Assembly: GCF_000346465.2 (NCBI RefSeq)
Contig: NC_034009.1
Coordinates: forward strand, 22,344,706-22,408,705
Direction of reading: 5' to 3'
DNA from: Prunus persica
Lineage: Eukaryota > Streptophyta > Magnoliopsida > Rosales > Rosaceae
DNA length: 64,000 nt
The position numbers and the translations under genes are program-made. Positions 49,812 through 60,590 of the stretch are shown one piece after another (position 1 is the first letter of the stretch; every line of letters starts with the position of its first letter). The notes under the pieces are model-generated. The model did not search any database. It worked only from the letters and a program-made list of their open reading frames with translations, and had not been told where the DNA came from.

Positions 49812-49864
49812 AAAAGTTTTGAATAAGAATTTTATAAAAAGGGAAAAACCACAATTTTTAATAA
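49266..49864 (+). mobile_element. 599-bp insertion of unknown class in the LINE
   Basis: It is flanked by CATAGACT at 49258-49265 and 49865-49872, and LINE sequence continues on both sides. It includes a strong TATA box (GCCTATAAAAGGCC, about 49439-49452) and a later segment with GACCGTCATTACCTACACGTAGG. A long AT-rich end follows. It does not start TG or end CA, so it is not a simple LTR. An 8-bp duplication would suit a hAT-type element, but no inverted ends are evident. Confidence 0.55.
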
Positions 49865-49876
49865 CATAGACTCCAT

Positions 49877-49901
49877 CCCCCCCCCCCCCCCCCCCCCCCC
49901 C
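49877..49901. repeat. Run of 25 cytosines
   Basis: Uninterrupted C homopolymer followed by GGGG, lying within LINE sequence. Such runs are rare in plant DNA, and this one could be an assembly or sequencing artefact. Confidence 0.95.
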
Positions 49902-50609
49902 GGGGAAAAGGAACATTGCCATAAGATACATAGGGATAGCCTACGCCACAGACTAAATTAACACTTCTCTACCAGCCTAACAAAGGAGTCTATGATGCCA
50001 CCCTTGCACTTTGCTCAAAATTCTATCATTCACAAAACATAGGACATCTTTTTTTTATCTACCCCTCATGGTTCGGAAACCTAAATACTTCCCCAGGTCC
50101 ATCGTAGTGTTAACTCCCAGAATGGCTTGCAGCTGGGCACGTATAGGCATAGGAGTGTTAGGACTAAAGAACATGTTCGAGTTCTCAAAATTCACCAATT
50201 GTCCAGACATTGAAGAATTCTCTCCATTACTCTACAATTTTGATCTGAAGCCTTGAGGAAGAAAAGGGAATCGTCCGCAAAGAAAAGATGTGATTAGGTT
50301 AGACCCTCCCTATTGAATTTTATTCCTTGAAGAAGGCCTATGCTCACAACACAGTTTATCATAGTTAATAGCACATCAGTTATAATAATAAATAGATATG
50401 GGGAAATGGGATCCCTCTGTCTCAGGCCTCTTAAGGGTTTAAAACTATTACCCTTCTTGCAGTTGATAAGAACCACAAATTCTACCGAAGTGATGCAGCT
50501 CATAACCATTTGGACCCAAGCACTAGCAAAACCCATCTTTTCCAGGACAGCTCTCAGAAAATCCTACTTGATTATGTCATACGCCTTATTCATATCCACC
50601 TTCAACAGC
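49902..50609 (-). pseudogene. LINE reverse transcriptase, C-terminal two thirds
   Basis: Minus-strand reading from base 50609. It shows KVDMNKAYD (first catalytic Asp region), KMGFASAWVQMVMSCI, GLRQRDPISPYLFIIITDVL, the FADD catalytic box (FFADDSLFFLKAS, near 50260) and LGKYLGF, ending PMYLMAMF. A stop follows KAYDIIK and others occur later, so it is not functional. The motif order is that of L1-clade plant LINEs. Confidence 0.88.
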
Positions 50610-52190
50610 TGATAAGTCCATAAATATACTAATTTATGTACTCTTTTTACTTTGGTTTTGTAAGAGAATTAGATTTTAAAAGGGCTTATTACTTTATTTT
50701 TCTGATTTTCAGCTTTTCTGCGCTCTTAGAAGGTTTTTGAGGGAAAATCAACTTTTCGGAGGAATTTTAGCACAAGACCAATTGGAGATGAAAGCTAACA
50801 TCTTGAAGTTCAATCTATGATTTTTCTAGAATTTTCTACTAAGCCAATTGGTACAGTATTACAAGTAAAGTTAGCCCACGTGCAGACAGGACAGTTTCGT
50901 ACATGTTATGTGAATGTGAAGAAACGGAAGCCTTTCCGAATTTTTCAAGTTACGTGCTATATATGGTTGGAAAGATAAGACATTTATCTTTCTAAAATAT
51001 ATTTTTAATGATTTTTCTACAAGGTCAAAGATCCCCAAATAGTGTGAACATTGGGCTGAGCTGTATTTCCCAGTGGAGTTAGGAATTGTGATTTTTACTT
51101 TCCTATTTGGATTCCTTGTTTACCAAGACTTCTTGGACGACTTTTCAGTTAATTTGAGGGTTTAGAACTCTGATATAAGTGATATAAAAGACGAGCCAAG
51201 GCCTGAAAAAAAAGCATTCACGTCCTAAAGAGATCAACGGCGCAAGAGGAGAAAGCTGCGAACGAGTTCTTTCTTTTCCTTCCTTCTTTTAATTTTCAGT
51301 TCTTATGTATTTATTTTTGAGTTCATCCAAGACCATGAGTAACTAATTTCTTGTTAGTTAGGGCTTAATCTTGAAGCCCTAAACATGATTTCAATTTTAT
51401 AAACAAGTTTAATGGATTTTTAGTTTCTACAAGCGTGATGATTTCGGTTTCTCTATGTTATGTGAATTCTGATATTTTGTTTCTTTGAGTAGCTAACTTA
51501 GAAGCATGTATTGGAATTAAATTGTTGTAGAACATAGGTCAATTTCCATATTGAATGTGTTCTTGTTTGCAACGAATAATTGGGTTAAGAACTAGTTATG
51601 AGAAATCGATTCTTGAATTCCTAATAACAAATGCCATGTTTTAGGGTTTTTGTGACACTCATATTCTCTTTGATCTTAATGGATTCTTGATTGTTAATTT
51701 GAGTAAATGCCATACTAGATTTCAATTAAGAATACACGTATTGATGTAAATGCCATACACTTTACATACACTTAAGAGAGAACCATACAACTTGAGTCAA
51801 ATGCCATGATCTTGTTGTGAGTGTCGTCATCATATGCTTGCTAGAAATTGATTATCTATTGTTGTTTATGGATTGATTGATTGTTTGGAGGTGGATAGTA
51901 AGTCCTATCTATTGTTCTTGATTGATTTTAAACCAATTTCTCTTAAACTCTAATTTAAATTCTCTTTTGTTTCCTTTTCCTTATTTTGTTTGATTCACAA
52001 AAACAAATCAAAACCCCCCTTGGTGTTGGCGTGTGTTTGGAAGTCCTTTGTTTTGATTTTCATTGCGTGACATTGACAAACATCTCTTTAGATTACAATC
52101 TCCGTGGGATCGACCCTTGCTTGCTTACTATACTATCATTTGATTTGTGCACTTGCAAGGTTTTAATATTGTTGTTAAAATTTACCAACA
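50610..52190 (+). mobile_element. Solo LTR with perfect 5-bp target duplication (ACAGC)
   Basis: It starts TGATAAGTCCATAAATATAC and ends TTTACCAACA. ACAGC is at 50605-50609 and again at 52191-52195. Length is 1581 bp. The end region (GGGATCGACCCTTGCTTGC..., CACTTGCAAGGTTTTAATATT) is typical of Athila/Tat-type LTRs and parallels the ends of the 699-2376 and 52257-54075 LTRs. It splits the LINE RT just before KVDMNKAYD. Confidence 0.92.
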
Positions 52191-52256
52191 ACAGCATTTC
52201 AAATATTTTTGTCTTCCTTCGGATCTTCAAAGAATGGAAAGTTTTGTGAGCAGTCA
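52191..52256 (-). pseudogene. LINE RT sliver between two solo LTRs
   Basis: The minus strand reads TAHKTFHSLKIRRKTKIFEM, a match to the RT segment immediately before the catalytic KVDMNKAYD block. Only 66 bp survive between the two insertions, which proves they hit the same LINE. Confidence 0.85.
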
Positions 52257-54075
52257 TGATAAGGTCATAATTTCACACATTTGCATGCCTTCTTTGCTTA
52301 GTAATTTTATTTAGCTTCTCTTTATTTTGAGTCTCTTACCTGTGTTTGTGTGTTTTGTAGGTTAAGACAGCAAAGGGATGACATTTGATACAATTCATGC
52401 ATGTTAAGGGCTGAGTGGCACAAGAGGAATATGAGCTTAAAGACAAAACCAATTTGAGCCACACTCTTTGTCAGTCCAGTTTCGTAGGTCATCGTGCAGG
52501 CCTCATTTTAGCAACTTACACAGGTCGGATGAGGAGACATCCTTGATAAAAGTTGTTCCAATAGGTGTCTATTATAACATCTCCAAATTTCAAACCAATT
52601 GGATAAATCTGGAGCCCTCAGCACGTAAATGACTGAACCAAGTTCACAGAAATGTCATGTTGGCTGCCATCACATTTAATGTGGCTACATCCCTAGAGCC
52701 ATGTGCTACACATGGGAGTCAAATCAGCTCAGGAACTCAGAAGGATGAACAAAAGTCAAGCTTTCCATAAAGAAACCATACCAAAGCATGTATTTGGCAG
52801 CTGGAGCAGTTGGCAAGAATGGGCAGCTGGAGCAGTCGGCATGTATAGGCAGCTGGAGCAGTTGGGTGCAGCTAAGAGAGGTGTGCTTCACTAGCCAAAG
52901 GGGAGGACGAAATTGCTCTCTATAAATAGAGAGCTGCATACTTATTCAAGCAAGGGGCAAACACACACATTCACTTCATCCATTACTCTCATACACACAT
53001 TCAGATTCACCACAAAGAGAGAAGGGAGCTTGGAGCTGTCCTGGGAACTTCCTTGCTTTCATCATCTAGTTCTTCTCCTCTTTTTATCCTATCTATGTGT
53101 TTCTTCTTTTCTGTATTCATAGTTATGTCTAACTAATCCATTTAGTTAGGGCTTAGGATGATGCCCTGGTCATGAATGTTCAATGTTATGGATAATTTTA
53201 TAGTTAATTGATTTCCTTGCTTTTATTATCAAGTTGTTAATCTCCAGTTTATTATATGCTTGATGTATGTTTTCTTGGAATAGCTAACTAGGAATTTATG
53301 GATCTAGCACAGGTTGGGAAGGGGTTTAGATTCACCAATTCTACTCTCCTTTCACAAGCAACATATGAATGGCCTAAGAATCATTCAAGGGGTTAATAAC
53401 CATAGGTTGACTAGGACCAATACCATGTTCTAGGACTTGTGTGATTATCATATTCTCATGGAGCTTAATGACTCTTGTATGCTTTATTCTAAGTAGATAC
53501 CATGCTTAAGTTGCATATTAGAGATCACGTGTTGTGTAGATACCATGCACAATTGCATGCCTTAGGAGAATCATGCATCCTGCACCTAGATACCATAGGC
53601 TTGTATGCGATAATCTATTGTTGATGAAGCTTGAGTCAATTTCTATGCATTCATAACTTGGATAGAAAAACTAGTGGTGGATTCCAAGGCTCTAACACCT
53701 CTCAATCATTGTTTCACAACTTGTTGATTGCTGCCAGTGTTTACTTTCAAGCACTTTCATTTCACTTTCTTCTTTTCATTTCAACAACAAAACCCCCCAT
53801 TTCGAGTGCGTGTGTGGTGCTAGGATTCTGTCCTAGACATTGAGTAATTAGCAAGAGGCATTGTTGAATTCGACCTTACCTTTAGCTAGTTAGTCAGTTA
53901 CTTTGTTCTATGTTTTTCTAGCATTCTAAGTAATTTAACTTGGAACCAAGTTACCATTTTTCGTGGGATCAACCTCGTATTTACATAAGCTATACTATAA
54001 ACGGTTCATTTACTTGCGAGAATTAAAGTTGCTGTTTTTAATAACTTATTTTAGTTGTTAAGAATAGTCTCAACA
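52257..54075 (+). mobile_element. Solo LTR with perfect 5-bp target duplication (AGTCA)
   Basis: It starts TGATAAGGTCATAATTTC and ends TCTCAACA. AGTCA is at 52252-52256 and 54076-54080. Length is 1819 bp. It is the same family as the LTR at 699-2376, in opposite orientation. Both contain TAACTTGGAACCAAGTTACC near the end and the series of GATACCATG-type phrases. No primer site follows, so internal sequence was lost by LTR-LTR recombination. Confidence 0.93.
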
Positions 54076-54225
54076 AGTCACGATGTTGTCCTGGATTTGA
54101 CAGTTTTGAATAAACGCGCATTGCTGTGGAGAGATAATGTCAGGCAAAAGCGACTGCAACTAATTCGCAAGAAGCTTGGAGATGATTTTGTAAGAGAATT
54201 TGCATAATGCAATGGGTCTGAAGTG
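54076..54225 (-). pseudogene. LINE RT N-terminal part
   Basis: The minus strand reads FRPIALCKFSYKIISKLLAN, one stop codon, then LQSLLPDIISPQQCAFIQN and CQIQDNIV. This is the RT finger region of L1-type LINEs. The upstream partner (ALIPKTIHERISPEF) lies 8.4 kb away at about 62645, beyond the compound insertion. Confidence 0.88.
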
Positions 54226-54599
54226 GGTCACCAACTCCGGCTATAGCGTAACATCCCGTCCCAAAATTTAATTTAATTTTCAAAATTATGAAGTGAAAGG
54301 ACGACTTTAGCCTTAAGGTTCCTTTGTGGTTTAGAGTTGATTTTTTGCTCGGGGATAGTTTTGCAAATATTTCTTGGTTCTGTTGCACAGTGCTCGAGCT
54401 TACGAGTTCTTAGATAGGCGGCACGCCCAATTCCGAGTTGTAACAAAGGAGGAAATGTTTAGAAACAAAAGGACGAAATGGAAATTTTCAAATTTATTAC
54501 TGCTACAGTACCTGCTACAGTACCAGGCTGCTTTTTATTTTCTCCTTCTTCTTTCTTCCCTCCCCTCCCCCTCGGGGACATTTCTTTTTTCTCTCGCGA

Positions 54600-54960
54600 C
54601 AGTCACTATAGCAATAGTGGTTGTTCGATTTCCCGGCCACCAGTCACTATTACAACGTGTCCACTGTTGGAGAGTTGTGGAAGAATCACGCAGAGGCTTC
54701 TTGAGGGTGTCATTGACGAAACCTTCTTTATTCTTGGTGTTGAGCGCCATGAGCATGGAGAGACCCCATGTTGGATAATTTTCGTCATTCAAGAGTTGTG
54801 TGACAAGGACAACCCTTGGTTGATCAGAGTGATGAAGGTAAAGAGGATCATTAGAATCATCATACTTGGGTTGCTCATGCTTGGCTGAGGCTTGAAAATC
54901 ATATTTGGGTTGCTCAGGCTTGGCTGAGACTTGAGGTGATTCGCTGTCGTTGATCGCCAT
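54600..54960 (-). pseudogene. Copia-type gag N-terminal fragment
   Basis: Starts with ATG at 54960 (MAINDSESPQVSAKPEQP), has a short duplicated KPEQPKYD/KHEQPKYD phrase, then NDPLYLHHSDQPRVVLVTQL and NDENYPTWGLSMLMALN. This is the conserved N-terminal gag_pre/UBN2-type start of plant Copia elements. The similarity stops around 54630 (WTRCNSDWW), where other sequence begins, so the rest of the element is missing. Confidence 0.85.
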
Positions 54961-55086
54961 GGAGGTTAATGAGAGGACAGGCTAGGGTTTGAGTTTGTGT
55001 AGGATTATTGGTAACCTTAGGCTGATGATACCATGATAGAATTGGTAATTCGTATATGTTCATATATTTCATAATGAGGTACATAA

Positions 55087-55518
55087 TGTGAAACCCCGTA
55101 TTTATAAAATTATATAGTTTGAAGATTTAATATTTTGCCATTTAATTTATATTATATTATATATGTGTGTATTGCATAAATATCCTATTCTATTATATAT
55201 GGATATGCTTAGTCATTGTTAGTGTAGCTACGTGTAGTCATTGCTATTATGGATATGCTTAGTCATTGTTAGTGTAGTATGTGTCAAAGAAAAACAAATG
55301 CTTAGTAAGCATAGCTATATACTAGCTCTGTCAATTCACCAAGAAAGGTTGTATAGGATTTGAGGAATTGGGAACTACCTTATCTGCAAAGCTAGACCCC
55401 CACATGAATATAACTTGGATGGTAAGTATTTGTAAACCGCCAAACACCATCCAATAGGAAGAGAGTCACTGCCGACACATTCTTTATATATATAGGACAT
55501 TATGTGCATAGCAAATGA

Positions 55519-55571
<53 letters not shown>

Positions 55572-56493
55572 TATATATATATATATATGATGAAATTCTT
55601 GGAGGAGATATAGGGCTTAGCTTGTATTTTCTTAAATTGGAGCAATGCTTTGGAATTGAGGTAGGGGTTTCTTGGTGACCTTTTACAAAGATTGATCTGA
55701 TTAAATTTCGTGAGCAATATATTATGCATGATATTATAATTTGATTAATATTGACATGTTCATATGTTATTGGTGATGGCTAGAATTCTTAGGTTGATAA
55801 AGTAATTATGGAAAATAGGGTAATGGGAAGGTTCTTTTGTATAGTTGAGTCTGACCATTGTAGGGACCAAGTCCAGGCAAGCCCGTGTGCACAGTAGACT
55901 AGAAAATCGGAGGTATAATTATCGATTGGGTGATTTGGGCTTGGAGATCAATGGTATAGACAAGATGACCAGCAAAAAGGGGAATTATGGGATAACTGAG
56001 ATGGGTGTTAGTTTATATAATAGGTCATTCGGAATCACAGTGGTAAAATGCATGGTATGGGACATGCGGATTTGCTTGCCCTATTCTATAAATTAACGGG
56101 TTAGGTAGAATTGAAGAGCATTCATGCATTATTATTATTATTAACGTGATATTTCCTTGTGTGATTGCATGTCACTTAATTTAGTTATATCAATCTACTG
56201 TGGTAAGGTCTCATATCCCTACTAAGCGGTGGTTGCTCACCCCTCACCTGTTTAACTTTTCAGATGAATTAGTGGGCAAGACGAGGACTAAATCAATTTA
56301 GGCTGAATTAGATGAGAGTAGTAGAGCTTTATTTATTTCTTGTAAAGTTGTAAGATTTCTGAGCTATTTTTATAAGAGAAGTTTATTTTAAACCCATGTT
56401 TCGGGTTTTTTTTTTTTTTTTTTTTTTATACTTTATATTTTCTCACTCACCGGGCACGGGGTTTTCACCTACCCCCGAGTCTGGGGCTTGACA
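55087..56493 (+). mobile_element. Solo LTR with perfect 5-bp target duplication (CATAA)
   Basis: It starts TGTGAAACCCCG and ends GGGGCTTGACA. CATAA is at 55082-55086 and 56494-56498. Length is 1407 bp. It contains a (GA)n tract at about 55521-55569 followed by a (TA)n run and, near its end, a T-run at 56408-56428. It sits inside the Copia LTR, so it is the younger of the two. Confidence 0.9.
55521..55590. repeat. (GA)n then (TA)n microsatellite
   Basis: About 24 GA units pass directly into about 10 TA units inside the solo LTR. It is likely length-variable. Confidence 0.9.
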
Positions 56494-56680
56494 CATAACC
56501 TTTATACAAATACAATAGCCAATTAAGATACTGAAAACTAGCCTAAATGAGCTATTCCTTAATGTACACGTCTATATAAAAGGAATGAAATAAACTAAAT
56601 ATTTGTACATATCAATGATCAATATTCATAGTTAATCACGTTGATTTAGTCGGGATTTTATGCTCCTCAGCATACTATAT

Positions 56681-57432
56681 TTTTAAAATTACATTTCCTT
56701 TTATTCAATAATGAATAAAATCCACATTTTTCATCTTCTTTCACATTTTTGAAGAGAAAAAACAAAGTCAGATATCAAGCAAACTTTCCTGGAAACTTTT
56801 TCCGCCAAAGAAAATAGAGTCAAAACAAAATCAAATCAATTCTAATAAGAAATTGTCACCATCTCAATTGCAAAAACATGAACGTTCATCCAAAACTACA
56901 CTAAAAACAACAAATTCGTAGCAATTGCATATTTCTGCAAAATAATAATAATCAAATAAACAAACACTACTTGCTTGTTGTGCATATTAAATTAGATGTT
57001 GAATGGGTACCAGAGGCCAAACAACTCCCCGAGCTCAAGCTTTTTAAACGTGCTGCTAGACTCAGAGGTCTTCTCGCTACCTGCATTTTAAAGGCACGGA
57101 AGTGTATGGCCTGAGCTTGAAATTAAAAGAAGATGAAGAGAGAGACCAGGATCGACGAGGTAGAGAAACAGAGAGGGTACCATTCGTAAGAGGCGTGAGA
57201 TTGTTAGGCTTCGAAGAGGCTGATGCACATACAGGATCGAATCTAGGATTTCAAGTTGCGCTCGATTGTCTCCAAGGCTTTGGAACTGAATAATAGAAAG
57301 ACAAAACAAAACAGGGAGATTGAGATAAACAAAAGAAATTTTCATTTCATTTAAATATAAGCCCTTACATTTCCATTTTCTTTCTTCCTTTGAACAGAGA
57401 TCTTTCTTTACAATGGGAGACTAGCTACAACA
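56681..57432. other. Spacer within the compound block
   Basis: No recognisable gene or element ends. At its right side a ~55-bp phrase (CAGCTACAACAGCCAGAACT...GCGG) occurs twice in tandem at about 57420-57525, the edge of the 1.7-kb repeat array. Confidence 0.45.
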
Positions 57433-57581
57433 GCCAGAAACTGCCCTAACCTAAGCCTTAAGCGGCTATAACAATGGGAGCCAGCTACAACAGCCAGAAC
57501 TGCCCTAACCTAAGCCTTAAGCGGTGCCTACAATATACCTTTTATTTCTATTTCTGTCTTTTCTTCTCCTTTATGCTCCTC

Positions 57582-57818
57582 TCACTCTTGGTACTCAGCT
57601 GCCTTCATAGCCACCATCTTGAGTTTCATTTTCTTTATTTTTTCCTTCATGTGGCTTGGCTTCAAAGCATCTTTGATCTTCTTATTTTCTGTGTCAAAAC
57701 AAACTGTGTGACTCACAAAACTTGTGTCCCATTTTGCTTTCTTGGCAAGTTCGGGACTAATTGGTTGGGAGGTGTTTGTGGCTTGGTTATTTGATTTTAA
57801 GTTGGTATTTTGCTTCAA
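57582..57818 (-). other. Small Lys-rich open frame conserved in repeat units A and C
   Basis: A 78-codon frame with SQPISPELAKKAKWD, SHTVCFDTENKKIKDAL and KKMKLKMVAMKAAEYQE is also open at 60961-61197 in unit C, with about a dozen differences. In unit B part of it is deleted. No in-frame ATG starts it, so it may be a remnant of a coding exon. I cannot assign a function. Confidence 0.35.
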
Positions 57819-58244
57819 AAATTTTATTAATTGTTTATGAAACTATTATTCTATCGCCTTTACTTTCCCAATACATATATTTATGTTTTATTGTGCGGAT
57901 TTGGGTTGAGTTAATTTTAAATGTTTAGTGATAAGTTTATGTTTATTTTATATATGTGTTAAATCGTTTGAAATTGGAAACATTGTTGCCTTCGGAAATA
58001 TTGATGTCTTTGAACATACAGTTGCCTTTGGAATGTCTTCGGACATACAATTTCTTTCGGAATGTCATTAGACATACGGTTGCCTTCGAATTGTCTTCAA
58101 ACACCTTAGTTGCCTTTGGATTTGTTTAGGCACATATCACTTGCCACAAGAGTATCAGGGACATCCGAACTGTATGATGCTATGATTTGCTTTCTTAGGT
58201 TGAGTATATCTCCCTGTGGCAGGATTGCATTCTCAAATGACCAT

Positions 58245-58425
58245 TTGTCCCTGATTCCTGCTAGGTGATGGATTATTTGCGTTCTCAAGTTGAGTATATC
58301 TCCATGAGTCTTGCTAAGGGAATCGACGATTTGCGTTCTCAGGTTGAGTATATTTCCCTGAGTCTTGATAGGAAATTGATTGATTATTTGCGTTCTCAGG
58401 TTGGCCACATGTCCCTGAGTTCTGC
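58245..58425 (+). repeat. 57-bp minisatellite, unit A
   Basis: Repeats of GATTATTTGCGTTCTCAGGT, then TGAGTATATCTCCCTGAGTC and CTGCTAGGGGAATTGAC. Related arrays lie at about 59875-60035 (unit B) and 61660-61815 (unit C). The last repeat in each array changes to GGCCACATGTCCCTGAG. Confidence 0.8.
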
Positions 58426-58878
58426 TAGGATGCAATACACATGTGGAGTTGGCCGTTCCACATGTGTAGCATTTGGAATTAACGGGTTATGTTTGAGGTA
58501 CATCTATGTGGAAAATACTACAGTACCAACGTATGGTACAATTAACATGATATTCTTCGTCACCCTGCTCATATTATTTGCATAGGTTAGGCTAGGATCC
58601 TTAGCCACCTGCCCGACTTGTCAACACAGGTGGTTAGCTAGTTTTCCTTTCCCTTGTTGCCTTCGAATTTGATGATAGTCCCATATACTCATTGGTGGGT
58701 GATTGTACTATGTGGATGGTTGCAAGTATGGCTTTCAGGTAAAAGGTATAGTTATGTAAGTGTTTGGATGTACAATGATATAGCTTGTTGAAATCAAGGT
58801 AAATAATGATTCTAAATTTTATTGTTGGTTTCCCTTTGAACATATATGTATTATCTTGATTGTGATTTATGGTAGAAA

Positions 58879-58919
58879 GAACTACGTGTGGCTTGATCTC
58901 TTAATAAGGTACGTATACA
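58879..58919 (-). repeat. Hairpin motif, copy 5
   Basis: On the minus strand the inner stem is CTT-ATT-AAG, followed by AGATCAAGCCACACGTAGTTC. Outer pairing is reduced to TACG/CGTA. It lies in unit A of the 1.7-kb array. Confidence 0.75.
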
Positions 58920-60549
58920 ACTTACGCTAACCTAAATGTAGCCGAAAGTTTATGATATGTTTGTCATGTTCAGTTATACCATGTACTTGCTGAGTGCTTG
59001 GGATATATTTGTTGCACATGTAGATTTTAGGCGATATTGATTTTTTTTCTGTAGAAGTCAAGCCTTAAAGTTGTTTTGGAATTAGGGTAAAAAGGGTATT
59101 TTAGTAATTTGGGCCAGAAACTTTCCTAACCTAAGCCTTAAGTGGCTATTGCAATGGGAGCCAGCTAGAACAGCCAGAACTGCCCTAACATAAGCCTTAA
59201 GCAGCGCCTACAATATAATTTTATTTCTATTTTTGTCTTCTCTTCTCCTTCATCATCCTCTTACTCTTGGTACTCAGCTACATTCGTAGCCACCATCTTG
59301 AGATTCATTTTCTTTACTTTGTCCTTCATGTGGCTTGGCTCCAAAGCATCATCAATCTTCTTAGCAAGTTCGGGACTAATTGGTTGGGAATTGTTTGTGG
59401 CTTGGTTATTTGATTTTAAATTGGTATTTTGCTTCAAGATTTTTATTAATTGTTTGTGGAACTATTATTCTATTGCATTTACTTTCCCATTACATATATT
59501 TATGTTTTATTGTATGGATTGGAGTTGAGTTAATTTTAAATGTTTGGTGATATGTTTATGTTTATTTTTTTATATGTGTTAAATTGTTTGAAATTGGAAA
59601 TATTAATGTCTTCGGACATACGGTTACCTTTGGAATGTCTTCGGACATACAGTTGCCTTTGAAATGTCATCGGACATACGGTTGCCTTTGGACATATAGT
59701 TGGCTTCGAATTGTCTTCGAACACCTCAGTTACCTTTGGATTTGTTTATGCACATATAACTTGCCATAAGAGTATCAGTGACACCCGAACTGTATGGTAC
59801 CGGAATTTGTTTTCTCAGGTTAAGTATATCTCACTGTGCTAGGATTGCATTCTCAATTGACTATTTATCCCTGAGTCCTGCTAGGTGATGGATTATTTGC
59901 GTTCTCAGGTTAAGTATATCTCCCTGAGTCCTGCTAGGGGAATTGACTGTTTACGTTCTTAGGTTGAGTATATCTCCCTGACTCTTACTAGGGAAATTAA
60001 CAGATTATTTGCGTTCTCAGGTTGCCCATGTGTCCTTATGTTCTGTTAAGATGCGACACACATGTGGAATTGGCCGTTCCACATGTGTAGCACTTGGAAT
60101 TGACGGATTATGTTTGAAGTATATCTATGTGGAAAATAGTGCAATACCAACGTGTGGTACAATTAACATGATATTCTTCGCCACCCTGCTCATATTATCT
60201 GCACAAGTTAGGTCAGGATCCTTAGCCACCTGCCCGACTTGTCAACACATGTAATTTGCTAGTTTCCCCTTCCCCTGTTGTTTTCGGATTGGATGATATT
60301 CCCACATACTCCTTAGTGGGTGATTGTACTAGTGGATGGTTGCAGGTATGGCTTTCAGGTGAAAGGCATGGTTATGTAAGTGTTTGGATGTACAATGATA
60401 AACTAATTGAACAATTAGGTAGATAATTTCATAGCATGATATTCAATTATATAGCTTGTTGAAATCAAGGTAAAGAATGATACTAAATTTTATAATTGGT
60501 TTCACTTTGAACATTTATGTATTATCTTGATTGTGATTTATGGTAGAAA

Positions 60550-60590
60550 GAACTACATGTGGCTTTATCCCTTAATAAGGACACGTATGC
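60550..60590 (-). repeat. Hairpin motif, copy 6
   Basis: On the minus strand the inner stem is CCTT-ATT-AAGG, followed by GATAAAGCCACATGTAGTTC. It lies in unit B. The outer arm pairing is weak. Confidence 0.75.

Larger units (their letters stand above)
55021..56680 (-). mobile_element. Copia LTR (interrupted) with primer site
   Basis: On the minus strand the LTR ends CCAATTCTATCA at 55034, directly followed by TGGTATCATCAGC (55021-55033). That is a degenerate match to the initiator-Met primer site TGGTATCAGAGC. The LTR continues rightwards, is interrupted by the solo LTR at 55087-56493, and resumes as CCTTTATACAAATACAATAGCC to about 56680. The outer end is not clearly defined. Confidence 0.6.

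Noticed and set aside
52703..53122. Frames within the solo LTR at 52257-54075
   Set aside because: The region is matched by the other LTR at 699-2376, where the frames are not kept open, so they are not genes.
54374..54888. Two plus-strand frames of about 135 codons
   Set aside because: They lie opposite the recognised Copia gag fragment and have no homology-like features.
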